In this document: one piece after another, positions 24,401 through 33,144 of the stretch
How positions within the stretch are numbered: the stretch's first letter is position 1
Layout of the letters: each line of letters begins with the position of its first letter
Source: Sulfuricella sp.
GTDB taxonomy: Bacteria > Pseudomonadota > Gammaproteobacteria > Burkholderiales > Sulfuricellaceae
Reading direction: 5' to 3'
Assembly (NCBI GenBank): GCA_018336195.1
Contig: JAGXQV010000211.1
Location: 62,001 to 126,000, forward strand
DNA length: 64,000 bases
Notes under the pieces: model-generated
Told to the model about the DNA's origin: nothing
The model's input: only the letters and a program-made list of their open reading frames with translations
Database searches by the model: none
Position numbers and translations under genes: made by a program

Positions 24401-25402
24401 TTACGCCTCTTCCACCACCTCCAGCCCGCCCTGGGTCAGAATCTTGTGCAGGTCGATAATGCTGACCATTTTTTCCCCGTAGTGCGCCACGCCTTTGCAG
24501 TATTCATCGTTCACTTTATCTGATGCCGCCGGCGCCGGCGCGATGTCGGCGGGATGCAGGTAAATCACGTCGAACACTTCCGCCACCGGCACGCCCACCC
24601 GCAGGCTGTCGGCCTGGGCGACCACCACCTGGGCGGCAGTGCCTTGCAGCGGAATCTTCAGCGCCGGACTGATGTCCACCAGCGTCAGGATATCGCCGCG
24701 CAGGTTCATGTTGCCGGCAATGTGCGGCGGGCAGCAGGGTACCGGGGTAATTTGGCGCAAGCGGGAAAATTCGCGCACCATGTCCAGCCCGATACCGAAA
24801 TATTCCCCGCCCAATCCGACTACCGCGAACGGCGTCTGGGCCGCGCTATCCGGGGCTTGCGCCGACAGCATCCGGTTGCGGGCGCGGCTGAGGAATATTT
24901 CGCGCTCTGCCGGAGTGGCTTGCGGGCAGAATTCAGCTGGTTCGGCGGCTGGCGCCGGGGCAGCGCTCAAGACCGGGGCGTGGATCAGGCTACCGGTATC
25001 CAGCAACATGACGATTTCATCGCCGGCCTTGGCTTCGCCCATAATGAAATGGGCGTGTCCTGCGGTGTCGTCCTCGTAATGAGGAGGCGGCTCGATCGCG
25101 GCAGATGGAATGTCGATGACATCGTGGACTTCGTTGACGATGATGCCGCTGGAGAGGCCTTCGATTTCCAGCAGGATCACGCTGTCGGTCAGTTGATAAC
25201 GCCGGGGAGTATGACCGAAGCGCACGTCGAGATTCATGACGGGTTCGATCTTGCCGCGCAGATTGACGATGCCGGCGATATAAGGCGGCGCTTCCTCGAC
25301 CGGCGTGAGTTCCGGCAGCCAGAAAATCTCCCGCACCCGGCGCGCATCCACCGCATAGCACACGCCATGCAAGCTGAACAGCAGATAGGACGAGGATGCC
25401 AT
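24401..25402 (-). CDS. Tandem CheW-domain coupling protein
   Basis: A 333-residue protein with two CheW domains in series: the first about 4-140 (YLLFSLHGVCYAVDARRVRE, IAGIVNLRGKIEPVMNL), the second about 190-320 (FAVVGLGGEYFGIGLDMVRE, IAGNMNLRGDILTLVDI), joined by an Ala/Pro-rich linker of about 35 residues. CheW bridges receptors and CheA; a doubled version could link the receptor and a P5-disrupted CheA or widen the array (inference). Start at 25402 has AAAGGAAAC upstream. It is 37 bases from the MCP gene. Confidence 0.92.
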   Translation of the reverse strand: MASSSYLLFSLHGVCYAVDARRVREIFWLPELTPVEEAPPYIAGIVNLRGKIEPVMNLDVRFGHTPRRYQLTDSVILLEIEGLSSGIIVNEVHDVIDIPSAAIEPPPHYEDDTAGHAHFIMGEAKAGDEIVMLLDTGSLIHAPVLSAAPAPAAEPAEFCPQATPAEREIFLSRARNRMLSAQAPDSAAQTPFAVVGLGGEYFGIGLDMVREFSRLRQITPVPCCPPHIAGNMNLRGDILTLVDISPALKIPLQGTAAQVVVAQADSLRVGVPVAEVFDVIYLHPADIAPAPAASDKVNDEYCKGVAHYGEKMVSIIDLHKILTQGGLEVVEEA

Positions 25403-25477
25403 ATTGTTTCCTTTGTTATTTTTGCTGTTCGTCTTTGAACAACGCAATACCGGGCTGTTGTTGCTACATCCTTGTTT

Positions 25478-26899
25478 CTAGGCTACATCTTTCTGTTTTA
25501 CAAGATAAGACAGCAATTCGCCCGCCGTTGCGTTCCCCAATAGGGCCAGCGATGCATCGCCCGGCATTTTTCCGAGGAGGTCTTGTGCTGTGGCGCGCAT
25601 TTTTCTGGCGCGGGTTGCATCGTTCTCCCGCTCGTAAATCCCGGCAAGCTCCAGGTAAGCCGCGATGAAGGCGGGGTCGAGATAAATCACTTTTTTCAGC
25701 AATGCCTTGGCTTCCCCGGGATTGCCGCGCTCTTCCGCAATTTGCGCCAGCAGGTAATAGGGTTCGGCATCGAGTGGGGAGGTCTTGAACGCTTGCCGGC
25801 AGTCGTTGGCGGCCTGTTCCAGTTCGCCCAGGTTGGCGTGCAGCCAGGCGGATTTCATACGGGATTGGAGATTGGGGATTGGGGATTGGGATGACGCGGC
25901 GCCTCCACCATTGGCGACGCCGGGGTTCGCCATGTTCGCCGCCGGTCTGCGAGCTTCCAAATGCGGATTGCGGATTGTGGAATGCGGAATGGAAAGCCCA
26001 CCCGTCATGCTTTCCGGTTTAAATTCCGCATTCCGAATTCCGCATTCCACATTTCTTTGATACGCCACCGATTCCGCAAATATTCTGGTGCGCAGTTTCC
26101 CCAATTGATGAGGATGCAGTTCGCCGTGGCCGGTAACTAGGTAACCGCCGCCGGCAAGCGCATCGGCCAGATTGGCGGCGATCCGCGATACGGCGTTGGG
26201 GGCCAGGTAGATGAACACGTTGCGGCACAGGATCAGATCCATGTCGCGGAAATCCACCGTTTCGCCGGGAACGGCCCGCAACAGGTTGCCGGTGCGGAAT
26301 GTCACCATGCTGCGGATGCGCTCGGACAGCGCCCACTGTTCCCGCCGCGGGTGAAAATATTTCCGTTGCAGACCGTCGTCCACCATGCGGAACGACCATT
26401 GCGTATAAATGCCGCGCCGGGCTTTTTCGATGGCTTCGGGGTCGATGTCGGTGCCGAGGATGAAGAGGTTCCATTCCGTTCTCTGCGGCAGCAATTCATC
26501 GAGCAGCATCGCCAGTGAATAGGCTTCCTCGCCGCTGGCACAGCCGGCGCTCCAGATGCGTAGCGAACGGATCGCGCCGCGCCGCTCGATCAATTCAGGC
26601 AGGAGGGTATTTTTGAGCAGGGCGAACTGCCCTTTGTCGCGGAAAAAGTAGGTTTCGCCGGTGGTCAGGCGAGTGGCAAGCTGTTCCTGTTCCTGCTGGC
26701 GCCCTTCGCCAGAATCGAGGAAGCGGTAGTATTCTTCAGGGCTGGACAGTTTGAGCAAGCGCATCCGCTCGCGAAGCAATGTTTGCAGCGCGCCATCGTC
26801 CTGCTCGCGGACATGGATGCCGGTGCGCCCGGAAATAAGCGCCTTGACGCGCTTCAGGAAGAAGGCTTCCGGGGTCATGGCGGCGGCCGCGGTTTCCAT
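25478..26899 (-). CDS. cheR: CheR-type chemoreceptor methyltransferase with C-terminal TPRs
   Basis: SAM-dependent glutamate methyltransferase, 473 aa. N-terminal helical domain about 10-80, catalytic domain about 80-275 with TRLTTGETYFFRD, SAM-binding SAGCASGEEAYS, ILGTDIDPEAI and LILCRNVFIYL. A linker about 283-345 is partly made of repeat translation (NVECGIRNAEFKPES ... IPHSTIRNPHLEA) and partly of a (GGATTGG)n tract (SPIPNLQS). TPR-like helices follow at about 350-430 (AWLHANLGELEQAANDCRQA, PYYLLAQIAEERGNPGEAKA). CheR-TPR fusions are known from Frz- and Chp-type systems. Start at 26899 is 13 bases after the preceding stop; its ribosome site is weak, and an ATG seven codons on is an alternative. 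Confidence 0.92.
   Translation of the reverse strand: METAAAAMTPEAFFLKRVKALISGRTGIHVREQDDGALQTLLRERMRLLKLSSPEEYYRFLDSGEGRQQEQEQLATRLTTGETYFFRDKGQFALLKNTLLPELIERRGAIRSLRIWSAGCASGEEAYSLAMLLDELLPQRTEWNLFILGTDIDPEAIEKARRGIYTQWSFRMVDDGLQRKYFHPRREQWALSERIRSMVTFRTGNLLRAVPGETVDFRDMDLILCRNVFIYLAPNAVSRIAANLADALAGGGYLVTGHGELHPHQLGKLRTRIFAESVAYQRNVECGIRNAEFKPESMTGGLSIPHSTIRNPHLEARRPAANMANPGVANGGGAASSQSPIPNLQSRMKSAWLHANLGELEQAANDCRQAFKTSPLDAEPYYLLAQIAEERGNPGEAKALLKKVIYLDPAFIAAYLELAGIYERENDATRARKMRATAQDLLGKMPGDASLALLGNATAGELLSYLVKQKDVA
25861..25890. repeat. (GGATTGG)4 heptamer tract in cheR
   Basis: Four near-perfect copies of the 7-base unit GGATTGG, coding for PIPNLQS in the CheR linker. It lies 70 bases from the GGAATGCGGA-type element in the same linker and may be a related expansion with a different unit. 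Confidence 0.6.
25960..26053. repeat. GGAATGCGGA-type palindromic element inside the cheR linker
   Basis: Left arm 25960-25992 (ATGCGGATTGCGGATTGTGG) and right arm 26020-26053 (ATTCCGCATTCCGAATTCCG) with the conserved spacer TTTCCGGTTTAAATTCCGC. Read in frame as VECGIRNAEFKPES ... LSIPHSTIRNPHL between the methyltransferase and TPR parts. Confidence 0.85.
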
Positions 26900-26912
26900 A
26901 ATCCGCCCGACG

Positions 26913-29729
26913 CTAGCGGCGCCGCGCCTCGTAATGCCGGAAAGCCTCGCGCAAGGTTTCCAGCAGGTCATTGTCGTCCCACGGTTTGGTGAGAAAGCGG
27001 AACAATTCCCCCTTGTTCACCGCATCGGTCACCGACTTTAGCTCGGTATAACCCGACAGCACGACGCGTACCGTGTCGGGATGCATTTCGCGCGCCTTGC
27101 CGAGAAATTCCGCGCCGCTCATCTGCGGCATGCGCCCATCGCAAACCACCACGCCCACGTCGCTGTGGCTGGCGAGTTGCTCCAGTCCTTCCTGCCCGCT
27201 GCCGGCGGTCAGAATGCGGTAGCCCTCGCGCCGCAAGAGACGCTTCAACGTTGCCAGGATGGGGGGCTCGTCGTCCACCAGCAGCAGTACGCGCTCGGGC
27301 AATTCGGATTCGGGCGGAAAATCGAGCTTGCGCCGCTCGCGCAGCATTTGCTCGAAAGCGGCGGCGGGTAGCGGTTTGCTGAAGTAATAGCCCTGCATCT
27401 CGTCGCAGCCGCGCGCGCGCAGAAAATTGAGCTGCGCTTCGGTTTCCACGCCTTCGGCGATTACCGACAGCTTCAGGTTGTGCGACAGGGAAACGATCGC
27501 CAGGGCGATGGCGGCGCTGTTGGGGTCGCGAGTGATGTCGCGGACGAAGGACATGTCGATTTTCAGCCGGTCGATGGCAAAGCGCTTGAGGTAGGAAAGC
27601 GAGGAAAAACCGGTGCCGAAGTCGTCGATGGAGAGGGTCACGGATAGCTCCTTGAGCTTTTCCGTGGCATGGATGAAGGCTTCCGCATCGGCCATCACCG
27701 CGCTTTCGGTCAATTCCAGTTCCAGGTATTGAGGGTCGAGGCCGGTTTCCCGCAACGCTCTGGCCGCCAGCGCCACCACGTCCTGGGCGGCGAACTGGTG
27801 CACCGACAGGTTTACCGCCACCGTCACGGCGGGCAAACCGGCGTCTTGCCACAGCTTGTTCTGGATGCAGGCGTTGTGCAGCACCCATTCGCCGATAGGT
27901 ACGATCAGCCCGGTTGTCTCGGCCAGTGGAATGAATTCTACGGGCGACACCAAGCCGCGCTGCGGGTGTTGCCAGCGAATCAGCGCCTCCACGCCGGTAA
28001 TCTCGCCGCTGCGCAGACTCAACTGGGGCTGGTAGTAAAGCACCAGTTCGTCGTTTTCCAGCGCCCGGCGCAAGGCGTTTTCCAGCACCAGCCGTTCCAG
28101 CGACCTGGCATTCATCTCTGCCGCGTAATACCGGAAGACATTGCCGCCAGCGGCCTTGGCCTGGTACATCGCCGCAGCGGCGTTTTTCAGCAGGATTTCT
28201 TCGCTCTCGCCGTCCTTGGGATAATTGCCGATGCCGATGCTGGCGCTCAAAAAGAATTCGTGTTCGCCTACCGGGAAAGGCTGCGACAGGCATGTTTTGA
28301 TGGACTCGGCGAGGTCTGTCCCGTCGCCTTCCAGCAGCGCGGCAAATTCGTCTCCCACCAGCCGCGCCAGGGTATCGGCCTTCTGCGCCACGACGGCCAG
28401 ACGCTGCGATACCGTCCGCAACACCTGGTCGCCGGCATTGCGCCCCAGCGTGTCGTTGATTTCCCGGAAACGATCCAGATTGAGCAACAACACCGCCAGC
28501 ATGCCCCCTTCCTGGCAGCGGTTGATGGCGTGGGACAAGCGGTCGGCGAACAGATTGCGATTGGGCAGCCCGGTCAGGTCGTCGTAATTGGAGCGGCGCT
28601 CCAGTTGCGCCAGATAGCGCTTGCGTTCGCTGATGTCCATCAGCGTGACCACCACGCCTGCCGGTTTGCCCTCCTCCTCGATGGGCATGCTGGAAAATTC
28701 GACCGGCAACGGGGCGCCATCCTTGCGCCAAAAAACTTCCTCTTTTCCCCGGATGGCGATGCCCGTCGTCAGCGCAGTATGCATCGGGCAATCTTCGCTG
28801 CGATAAGGGCTGCCGTCTGGCTTGGCGTGATGGAAGGTGGCGTGAGATTGCCGCCCCAGCAACTCCTCGCGCTCGTAGCCCAGCAGGGCAGCCGCCGCGG
28901 GATTGACGAAGGTGATGACGCCGGCTGTATCGGTGCCGTAGATACCTTCGCCCGCCGTGGCCAGAATCAGCTCGTTCTGGCGGCTCACCCGCCGGAAGGC
29001 TTCTTCCGCTTCGCGTTGCCGTTGCCGGGCGCGCAGGGTTTCGATGCCGAAAGCGAGGTCGTCGGCGGTTTCGGCGAGCAACTTGATTTCCTCGTCGTCG
29101 AAGGCGTCCGTCTCCACCGCGGCGATGCACAGCACGCCCGCCACTTCTCCTTCGATGCGCAGCGGGAGGCAAACGCCCGAGTTGAATCCGTGCGCCAGTG
29201 CGGCTTCGCGCCAGAGAGCCACGTTGGGCTCGCGGGCCATGTCGCGGATCAGGGCCGGCTGCCCGGTACGCACGGCCGTCCCGGCGGCGCTGCGGCCGCG
29301 CTCGCCGTCTTCCCAGGAAACGTTGAGTCCGGCAACAAATTCCTCGTCGGCCCCAACATGGGCCACCGGACGGATGGGTTTTTCCTCCGACTTTTCGGCA
29401 TAGCCCACCCAGGCAAAAGGATAGCCGCCCACTTCCACGATCAGGCGGCATACCTCGTGCAATTGGGCCGATTCGCCGGTGGCGCGCAGCAGCGCGCGGT
29501 TGCTGGCGCTGAGGGTGTGCAAGGCGCGATTGACGCGCCGGGCATGATAGGTGACTTGTTCGATGTGGCGGCGGCGGGCTTGCGCATCCTCCGCCAGCCG
29601 GTCGACGGCATCCGCCAGGCGGCCGGCATCGCTATCGTCGTGGGGCAGGCCGGTGCGCGCCAGAACGTCTCCGGCAAGCAAGCGTTCCAGCGTTTCGGTA
29701 ATGGTCGTTAATGCGTTTGCTGCAGACAT
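26913..29729 (-). CDS. GAF-PAS-GGDEF(degenerate)-EAL-REC protein
   Basis: A soluble 938-residue c-di-GMP protein. Helical N-terminus, GAF about 80-235, PAS about 250-370, GGDEF-like domain about 380-540, EAL about 555-795, C-terminal REC about 815-935. The cyclase signature reads VGDEF (458-462), so the first glycine is lost and cyclase activity is doubtful. The EAL domain keeps EALIRW, ELTESA, DDFGTGFSS and EGVET and should be a working phosphodiesterase. The REC has VDDEP, Asp in CDGRMP and TKPW. Having the receiver at the C-terminus, after EAL, is the reverse of usual and matches the giant protein at 47584-52800. The chemosensory genes follow at 13 bases, so it may head that transcript. 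Confidence 0.9.
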   Translation of the reverse strand: MSAANALTTITETLERLLAGDVLARTGLPHDDSDAGRLADAVDRLAEDAQARRRHIEQVTYHARRVNRALHTLSASNRALLRATGESAQLHEVCRLIVEVGGYPFAWVGYAEKSEEKPIRPVAHVGADEEFVAGLNVSWEDGERGRSAAGTAVRTGQPALIRDMAREPNVALWREAALAHGFNSGVCLPLRIEGEVAGVLCIAAVETDAFDDEEIKLLAETADDLAFGIETLRARQRQREAEEAFRRVSRQNELILATAGEGIYGTDTAGVITFVNPAAAALLGYEREELLGRQSHATFHHAKPDGSPYRSEDCPMHTALTTGIAIRGKEEVFWRKDGAPLPVEFSSMPIEEEGKPAGVVVTLMDISERKRYLAQLERRSNYDDLTGLPNRNLFADRLSHAINRCQEGGMLAVLLLNLDRFREINDTLGRNAGDQVLRTVSQRLAVVAQKADTLARLVGDEFAALLEGDGTDLAESIKTCLSQPFPVGEHEFFLSASIGIGNYPKDGESEEILLKNAAAAMYQAKAAGGNVFRYYAAEMNARSLERLVLENALRRALENDELVLYYQPQLSLRSGEITGVEALIRWQHPQRGLVSPVEFIPLAETTGLIVPIGEWVLHNACIQNKLWQDAGLPAVTVAVNLSVHQFAAQDVVALAARALRETGLDPQYLELELTESAVMADAEAFIHATEKLKELSVTLSIDDFGTGFSSLSYLKRFAIDRLKIDMSFVRDITRDPNSAAIALAIVSLSHNLKLSVIAEGVETEAQLNFLRARGCDEMQGYYFSKPLPAAAFEQMLRERRKLDFPPESELPERVLLLVDDEPPILATLKRLLRREGYRILTAGSGQEGLEQLASHSDVGVVVCDGRMPQMSGAEFLGKAREMHPDTVRVVLSGYTELKSVTDAVNKGELFRFLTKPWDDNDLLETLREAFRHYEARRR

Positions 29730-29807
29730 TGCTTTCTCCTAGCCATGTCGCATTTTGTGGTCGAAAAGTTGGAAGCGCCCATGTTGGTGGTCCGACTCAT
29801 TGCCGCT

Positions 29808-30077
29808 TCACGTGCAATTGAGTTGGGCGGATTCAGCGATGAAATTATCATTACCCCCCCTAGCGACATAGAGGGGTTCCCCTATTTCCGATGCGGGATT
29901 ATTCCCATAATCATCTAATCGTCCGTCAGCGATGTTGGAAAACCGGTGTGTACTCAGTGCGCCATCCGCGGTCGGCATCGAAATGCGAGAGCCTCGCAGG
30001 CGGAACAAATGCTTCGGCGAAGACAAAACGCTTGTCCCGTCGTCGAGGAACAAAAGGGTAGATGCTAATTCGCTCAT
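29808..30077 (-). CDS. Possible small hypothetical protein (89 aa)
   Basis: Reading frame starting MSELASTLLFLDDGTSVLSS with GGAG nine bases upstream of the ATG. No family is recognised, and no membrane segment or motif is visible. It lies in a 912-base gap and points the same way as its neighbours. The good ribosome site is the only positive sign; base composition gives no strong coding signal. The frame ends close to the ribosome site of the downstream c-di-GMP gene region. Confidence 0.3.
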   Translation of the reverse strand: MSELASTLLFLDDGTSVLSSPKHLFRLRGSRISMPTADGALSTHRFSNIADGRLDDYGNNPASEIGEPLYVARGGNDNFIAESAQLNCT

Positions 30078-30107
30078 GTCTGCTCCGATATCGGCGTGCA
30101 CGTTACT

Positions 30108-30319
30108 CCTAGGAGCCTGTCGGCCTTAAAGGCAATCGGCTGCAAATTTGTCTGGCCGGTCCATGTTTTGCCGCTTTTTTGGTCAATAGAATGACTGTTG
30201 ACCTGCAAAACCGGCAAATGGGGTAAGCAGGCATTTCGCCGCAAGGCGAAAGCTCGCAAAATCTGTCCTCGCCCAGCCAAATTTGCGCTTCGATTCTTCA
30301 AGTCCGACAGGCTCCTAGG
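30108..30319. repeat. TA-flanked MITE-like element with AGGAGCCTGTCGG inverted ends (212 bp)
   Basis: Left end CCTAGGAGCCTGTCGGC from 30108 and right end CCGACAGGCTCCTAGG to 30319 are inverted repeats of about 16 bp, extending imperfectly (CTTAA versus TTCAAG). A subterminal pair GCAAATTTG / CAAATTTGC lies about 35 bases inside each end. It shares its ends with the element at 5666-5783. No transposase is encoded; small frames inside it are not credible genes. Confidence 0.65.
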
Positions 30320-30641
30320 CGCCAGGGGGCGAGTTGGTCCAGTACCTCTCGCATCCGCGGCCAGTTCACTTCGCTGATCGGTGCTGCCGCTAGGTCGGCG
30401 GACGGTGTCGCCGTCGGTTCGGTATGCCGCTGAATTTCTACAACCGCGCCCGGATAATTACGCTGATTATGATCCAAATTTTCCCCGTTGCTACCTGTCA
30501 CTTTTCACAGCTAGTCAAACGGAAAAAAATGTGGTAGTGGGGGTGGGGCGGCGGCAAATGCACCTACCGGACACGGTCGGCGGACGGTTCGGTATTTACG
30601 GATGATGCAGGCGCAAGGGGGGGATCTACGGAAATAGGTTC
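30320..30641. other. Intergenic remainder, no gene recognised
   Basis: Between the MITE-like element and the end of the GAF-kinase gene. A partial direct repeat (GTCGGCGGACGGT followed by TTCGGTAT, near 30392-30425 and 30570-30600) is visible, plus a G-rich stretch at 30535-30560. A 67-codon minus-strand frame (30298-30501) lacks a ribosome site. Nothing else can be supported. Confidence 0.4.
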
Positions 30642-32258
30642 TTAATCTTCTGGCTGTTTGACCGGCAGACAGATGCGGAAGGTCGTTCCCACCCCCACTT
30701 CGCTCTCCACTTCGATACGCCCGTGGTGTTTCTGGACGATGCTGTAGGACAGCGACAACCCCAGGCCGGTGCCCTTGCCGACTGGCTTGGTGGTGAAAAA
30801 CGGATCGAAAATCCGGGTCAGGATTTCCGGGGGAATGCCCTTGCCGGTGTCGGCGACTTCCACCCAGGCTTCGCCGTTTCGCGTGCCGCTACGCAACGTG
30901 ATGGTGCCGCGCTCCTCGATGGCGTGGGCGGCGTTGACCAACAGATTCATGAACACCTGGTTGAGTTGCGAGGGCAGGCATTCCACCTCGGGAAGTTCGC
31001 CATATTCCTTGACCACCTCGGCCTTGTACTTGATCTCGTTCCACACCACGTTGAGGGTGCTTTCCAGACCCTTGTGGAGGTCCACCCATTGCCACTCGGA
31101 TTCGTCGACATGGGAAAAGTCCTTGAGATCCTGGACGATTTTCTTGACCCGTGAAATGCCTTCCTCGGATTCCTTCATCAGGGCGACCACATCCTCCTTG
31201 AGAAAATCGATGTCGAGCTTGTCGCGCAGTGCCTTGATGCCGGCAGCCTTGCCCGGATCGGCGGCGAGCAGCGGTTCGGCCTGTTCGTAAGCGGCGAGCA
31301 TGGTGAACATGTCGGCGAGATATTTTTCCAGGGTGCCCAGGTTGGAATTGACGTAGCCGATGGGATTGTTGATTTCGTGCGCCACGCCGGCGGCCAACTG
31401 GCCGATGGAGGCCATCTTTTCCGATTGCAGCAGTTGATTCTGGGCATCGTGCAACTTTTCGATGAGCGCCTGCTGATCGGCTTTCTCTTTTTGCAGCAGG
31501 GTCATCAGGTCCATGCGCTCCAGCGCCCGCGCCAGGTAATCGCTGAAGAGGTTGAGCATCACCGCGTCTTCTTCGTCGAAGCTGGCGGCGGGAAACAGTT
31601 CGTCCACCGTGCCGAAAAGCGTGCCGCTTTGCTTGTCGGCAAGATAGAGCACGCCTTTCACGGTTTCTCCCACCTTGAGGGGGACGCCGAGCAAGGATTT
31701 CATCGGCGGATGCCCCGGCGGGAAACCGCAGGAATGCGGGTCGGCGGCGATCTCGTCTACCCGGAGCGGTCCATGATGATGAAAAACCGTCTCCAGCAGG
31801 CCTTTTCCCACCGGCAGGCGGCCGATTCCGGCGATGGTGTCGGCGCTCATGCCTTCGGTGATGAATTGCGCCAGATTGCCGCCTTTGTCGAATATGCCCA
31901 GCGCGCCGTAGCGAGCACGGGTCATTTCCATGGCATCCACCACGATCTGGTGAAAAAACTCCGTGGAGTCGCCACCGTGATAAAGCACGCTGTCGGTGGT
32001 GTTGATCTTCTGAATCGCCTCGTTCCATAGCATCAGGCGCACGTTGGCCATGGCCAAGTTGCTGATGGCGAGGTTGGTTTCGGTGTCCGAGTCGCGGGCT
32101 TTTTTCAGCAAGCGGTTAAAAGTGTGTTCGAGTTGGGTGATCGGATCATCCCCGCCGTTGTCCGCGAAAAAGTCCAGTTTGTCCCGCTCATGTGGCCCTT
32201 CCGCCAATCCGCTCATGGCGTGGATAATCCCGGCCAGACGCGCTTCGACTGTACTCAC
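30642..32258 (-). CDS. GAF-domain sensor histidine kinase (HEINNP family)
   Basis: A soluble kinase of about 538 aa. N-terminal helical region, then a GAF domain about 90-260 ([34 protein letters not shown]) of the type found in GAF-HD and GAF-kinase proteins, coiled coil, H-box [17 protein letters not shown] and HATPase with [36 protein letters not shown]. Start GTG at 32258 is chosen because AGAGAAAGAG precedes it and longer readings run into the HDOD gene. Its last third matches the kinase at 5868-7694 at about 93-95% DNA identity by eye. The HDOD gene is 40 bases upstream. Confidence 0.85.
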   Translation of the reverse strand: MSTVEARLAGIIHAMSGLAEGPHERDKLDFFADNGGDDPITQLEHTFNRLLKKARDSDTETNLAISNLAMANVRLMLWNEAIQKINTTDSVLYHGGDSTEFFHQIVVDAMEMTRARYGALGIFDKGGNLAQFITEGMSADTIAGIGRLPVGKGLLETVFHHHGPLRVDEIAADPHSCGFPPGHPPMKSLLGVPLKVGETVKGVLYLADKQSGTLFGTVDELFPAASFDEEDAVMLNLFSDYLARALERMDLMTLLQKEKADQQALIEKLHDAQNQLLQSEKMASIGQLAAGVAHEINNPIGYVNSNLGTLEKYLADMFTMLAAYEQAEPLLAADPGKAAGIKALRDKLDIDFLKEDVVALMKESEEGISRVKKIVQDLKDFSHVDESEWQWVDLHKGLESTLNVVWNEIKYKAEVVKEYGELPEVECLPSQLNQVFMNLLVNAAHAIEERGTITLRSGTRNGEAWVEVADTGKGIPPEILTRIFDPFFTTKPVGKGTGLGLSLSYSIVQKHHGRIEVESEVGVGTTFRICLPVKQPED

Positions 32259-32298
32259 GATGACTCTTTCTCTGACTGTCGCAACATCGTTATTTTCC

Positions 32299-33144
32299 TT
32301 ATTCTTCCATGGCCAGCAGATTGGCGCTGGCATTGAGGTGTTCGATTTCCCCCAGCATCTCACCGAGTTCGTCCCAGGATAGCCCCAGCCGCTCCCATGC
32401 CAGCGCCGACAGGGGAGGTACCATGTCGTAGCTGGCATTGCCGATTTCCAGGGCATGGCACAAGACGTTGGCGAGATGGACGTTGTCCGTGAGCAAGGCA
32501 GGCGCGCCTTGGTCGGGGTGATGATGATCGCGGATCGCCAGCTGGATGGGCAAGGGAAATTTCCAGCGTTTCGCGACCTCGTAGCCGATTTGTGCATGCG
32601 TCACCTGGAGGGTGGCCATTTCCGCTTCGATGATCGTGCAGTCGCTGGCCGCGCGGCAGCTCAGCACCTGTTCGAATTCGTCGTGGAAATAGGCATCCAG
32701 CACCAGTATACCGACGTCGTGCAGCAATCCGGCGGTGAACGCGGTTTCCATATCCTGACCGAGACGGGCGGCGATGATTTTCGCGCATACCCCCACGCCG
32801 ATAGCGTGCTGCCAGAATTCCAGGCGGTCGAAGGTCTTTCCGGCGGAATTCGGAAACTGATTGATGATGCCGGCGGCCACCACCAGCGAGCGGATACTGT
32901 AGAAACCCAGCACTACCACCGCTTCGTTCACCGAGGAAACGTGGCTGGACAAGCCGTAGAAGGCCGAATTCGCCACTCGCAGCACCCGTGCCGCCAATCC
33001 CTGGTCGCGGCTGATTTTGCTCACCAGGCTGGGAATGTCCACATCCTCGTCGTCGAAGCTGTGTAAAACCTCGTTTACCACTTGGTTCAGGGAGGGCAAT
33101 TGCTGAACCCGCTCCACTACCCGGTCCATTGCCAATGCGCTCAC
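32299..33144 (-). CDS. HDOD-domain protein
   Basis: A 281-residue protein consisting of an HDOD domain (about 12-205), a catalytically altered relative of HD phosphohydrolases used as a signalling adaptor. Visible: ISRDQGLAARVLRVANSAFYG, LHDVGILVLD, and AIRDHHHP. The start is a GTG whose first bases overlap the preceding stop (GTGA at 33141-33144), so it is coupled to the small gene upstream. It sits in a six-gene set FIST - kinase - REC-PAS - small protein - HDOD - GAF-kinase. Function in this family is mostly through protein partners linked to c-di-GMP or chemotaxis. Confidence 0.88.
   Translation of the reverse strand: MSALAMDRVVERVQQLPSLNQVVNEVLHSFDDEDVDIPSLVSKISRDQGLAARVLRVANSAFYGLSSHVSSVNEAVVVLGFYSIRSLVVAAGIINQFPNSAGKTFDRLEFWQHAIGVGVCAKIIAARLGQDMETAFTAGLLHDVGILVLDAYFHDEFEQVLSCRAASDCTIIEAEMATLQVTHAQIGYEVAKRWKFPLPIQLAIRDHHHPDQGAPALLTDNVHLANVLCHALEIGNASYDMVPPLSALAWERLGLSWDELGEMLGEIEHLNASANLLAMEE

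Noticed and set aside
18869-26053. CRISPR array
   Set aside because: The repeats are short, tandem and palindromic without regular unique spacers, lie inside coding genes and have no cas genes nearby.
30298-30501. 67-codon minus-strand frame
   Set aside because: Overlaps the end of the MITE-like element, has no ribosome site and no recognisable domain.
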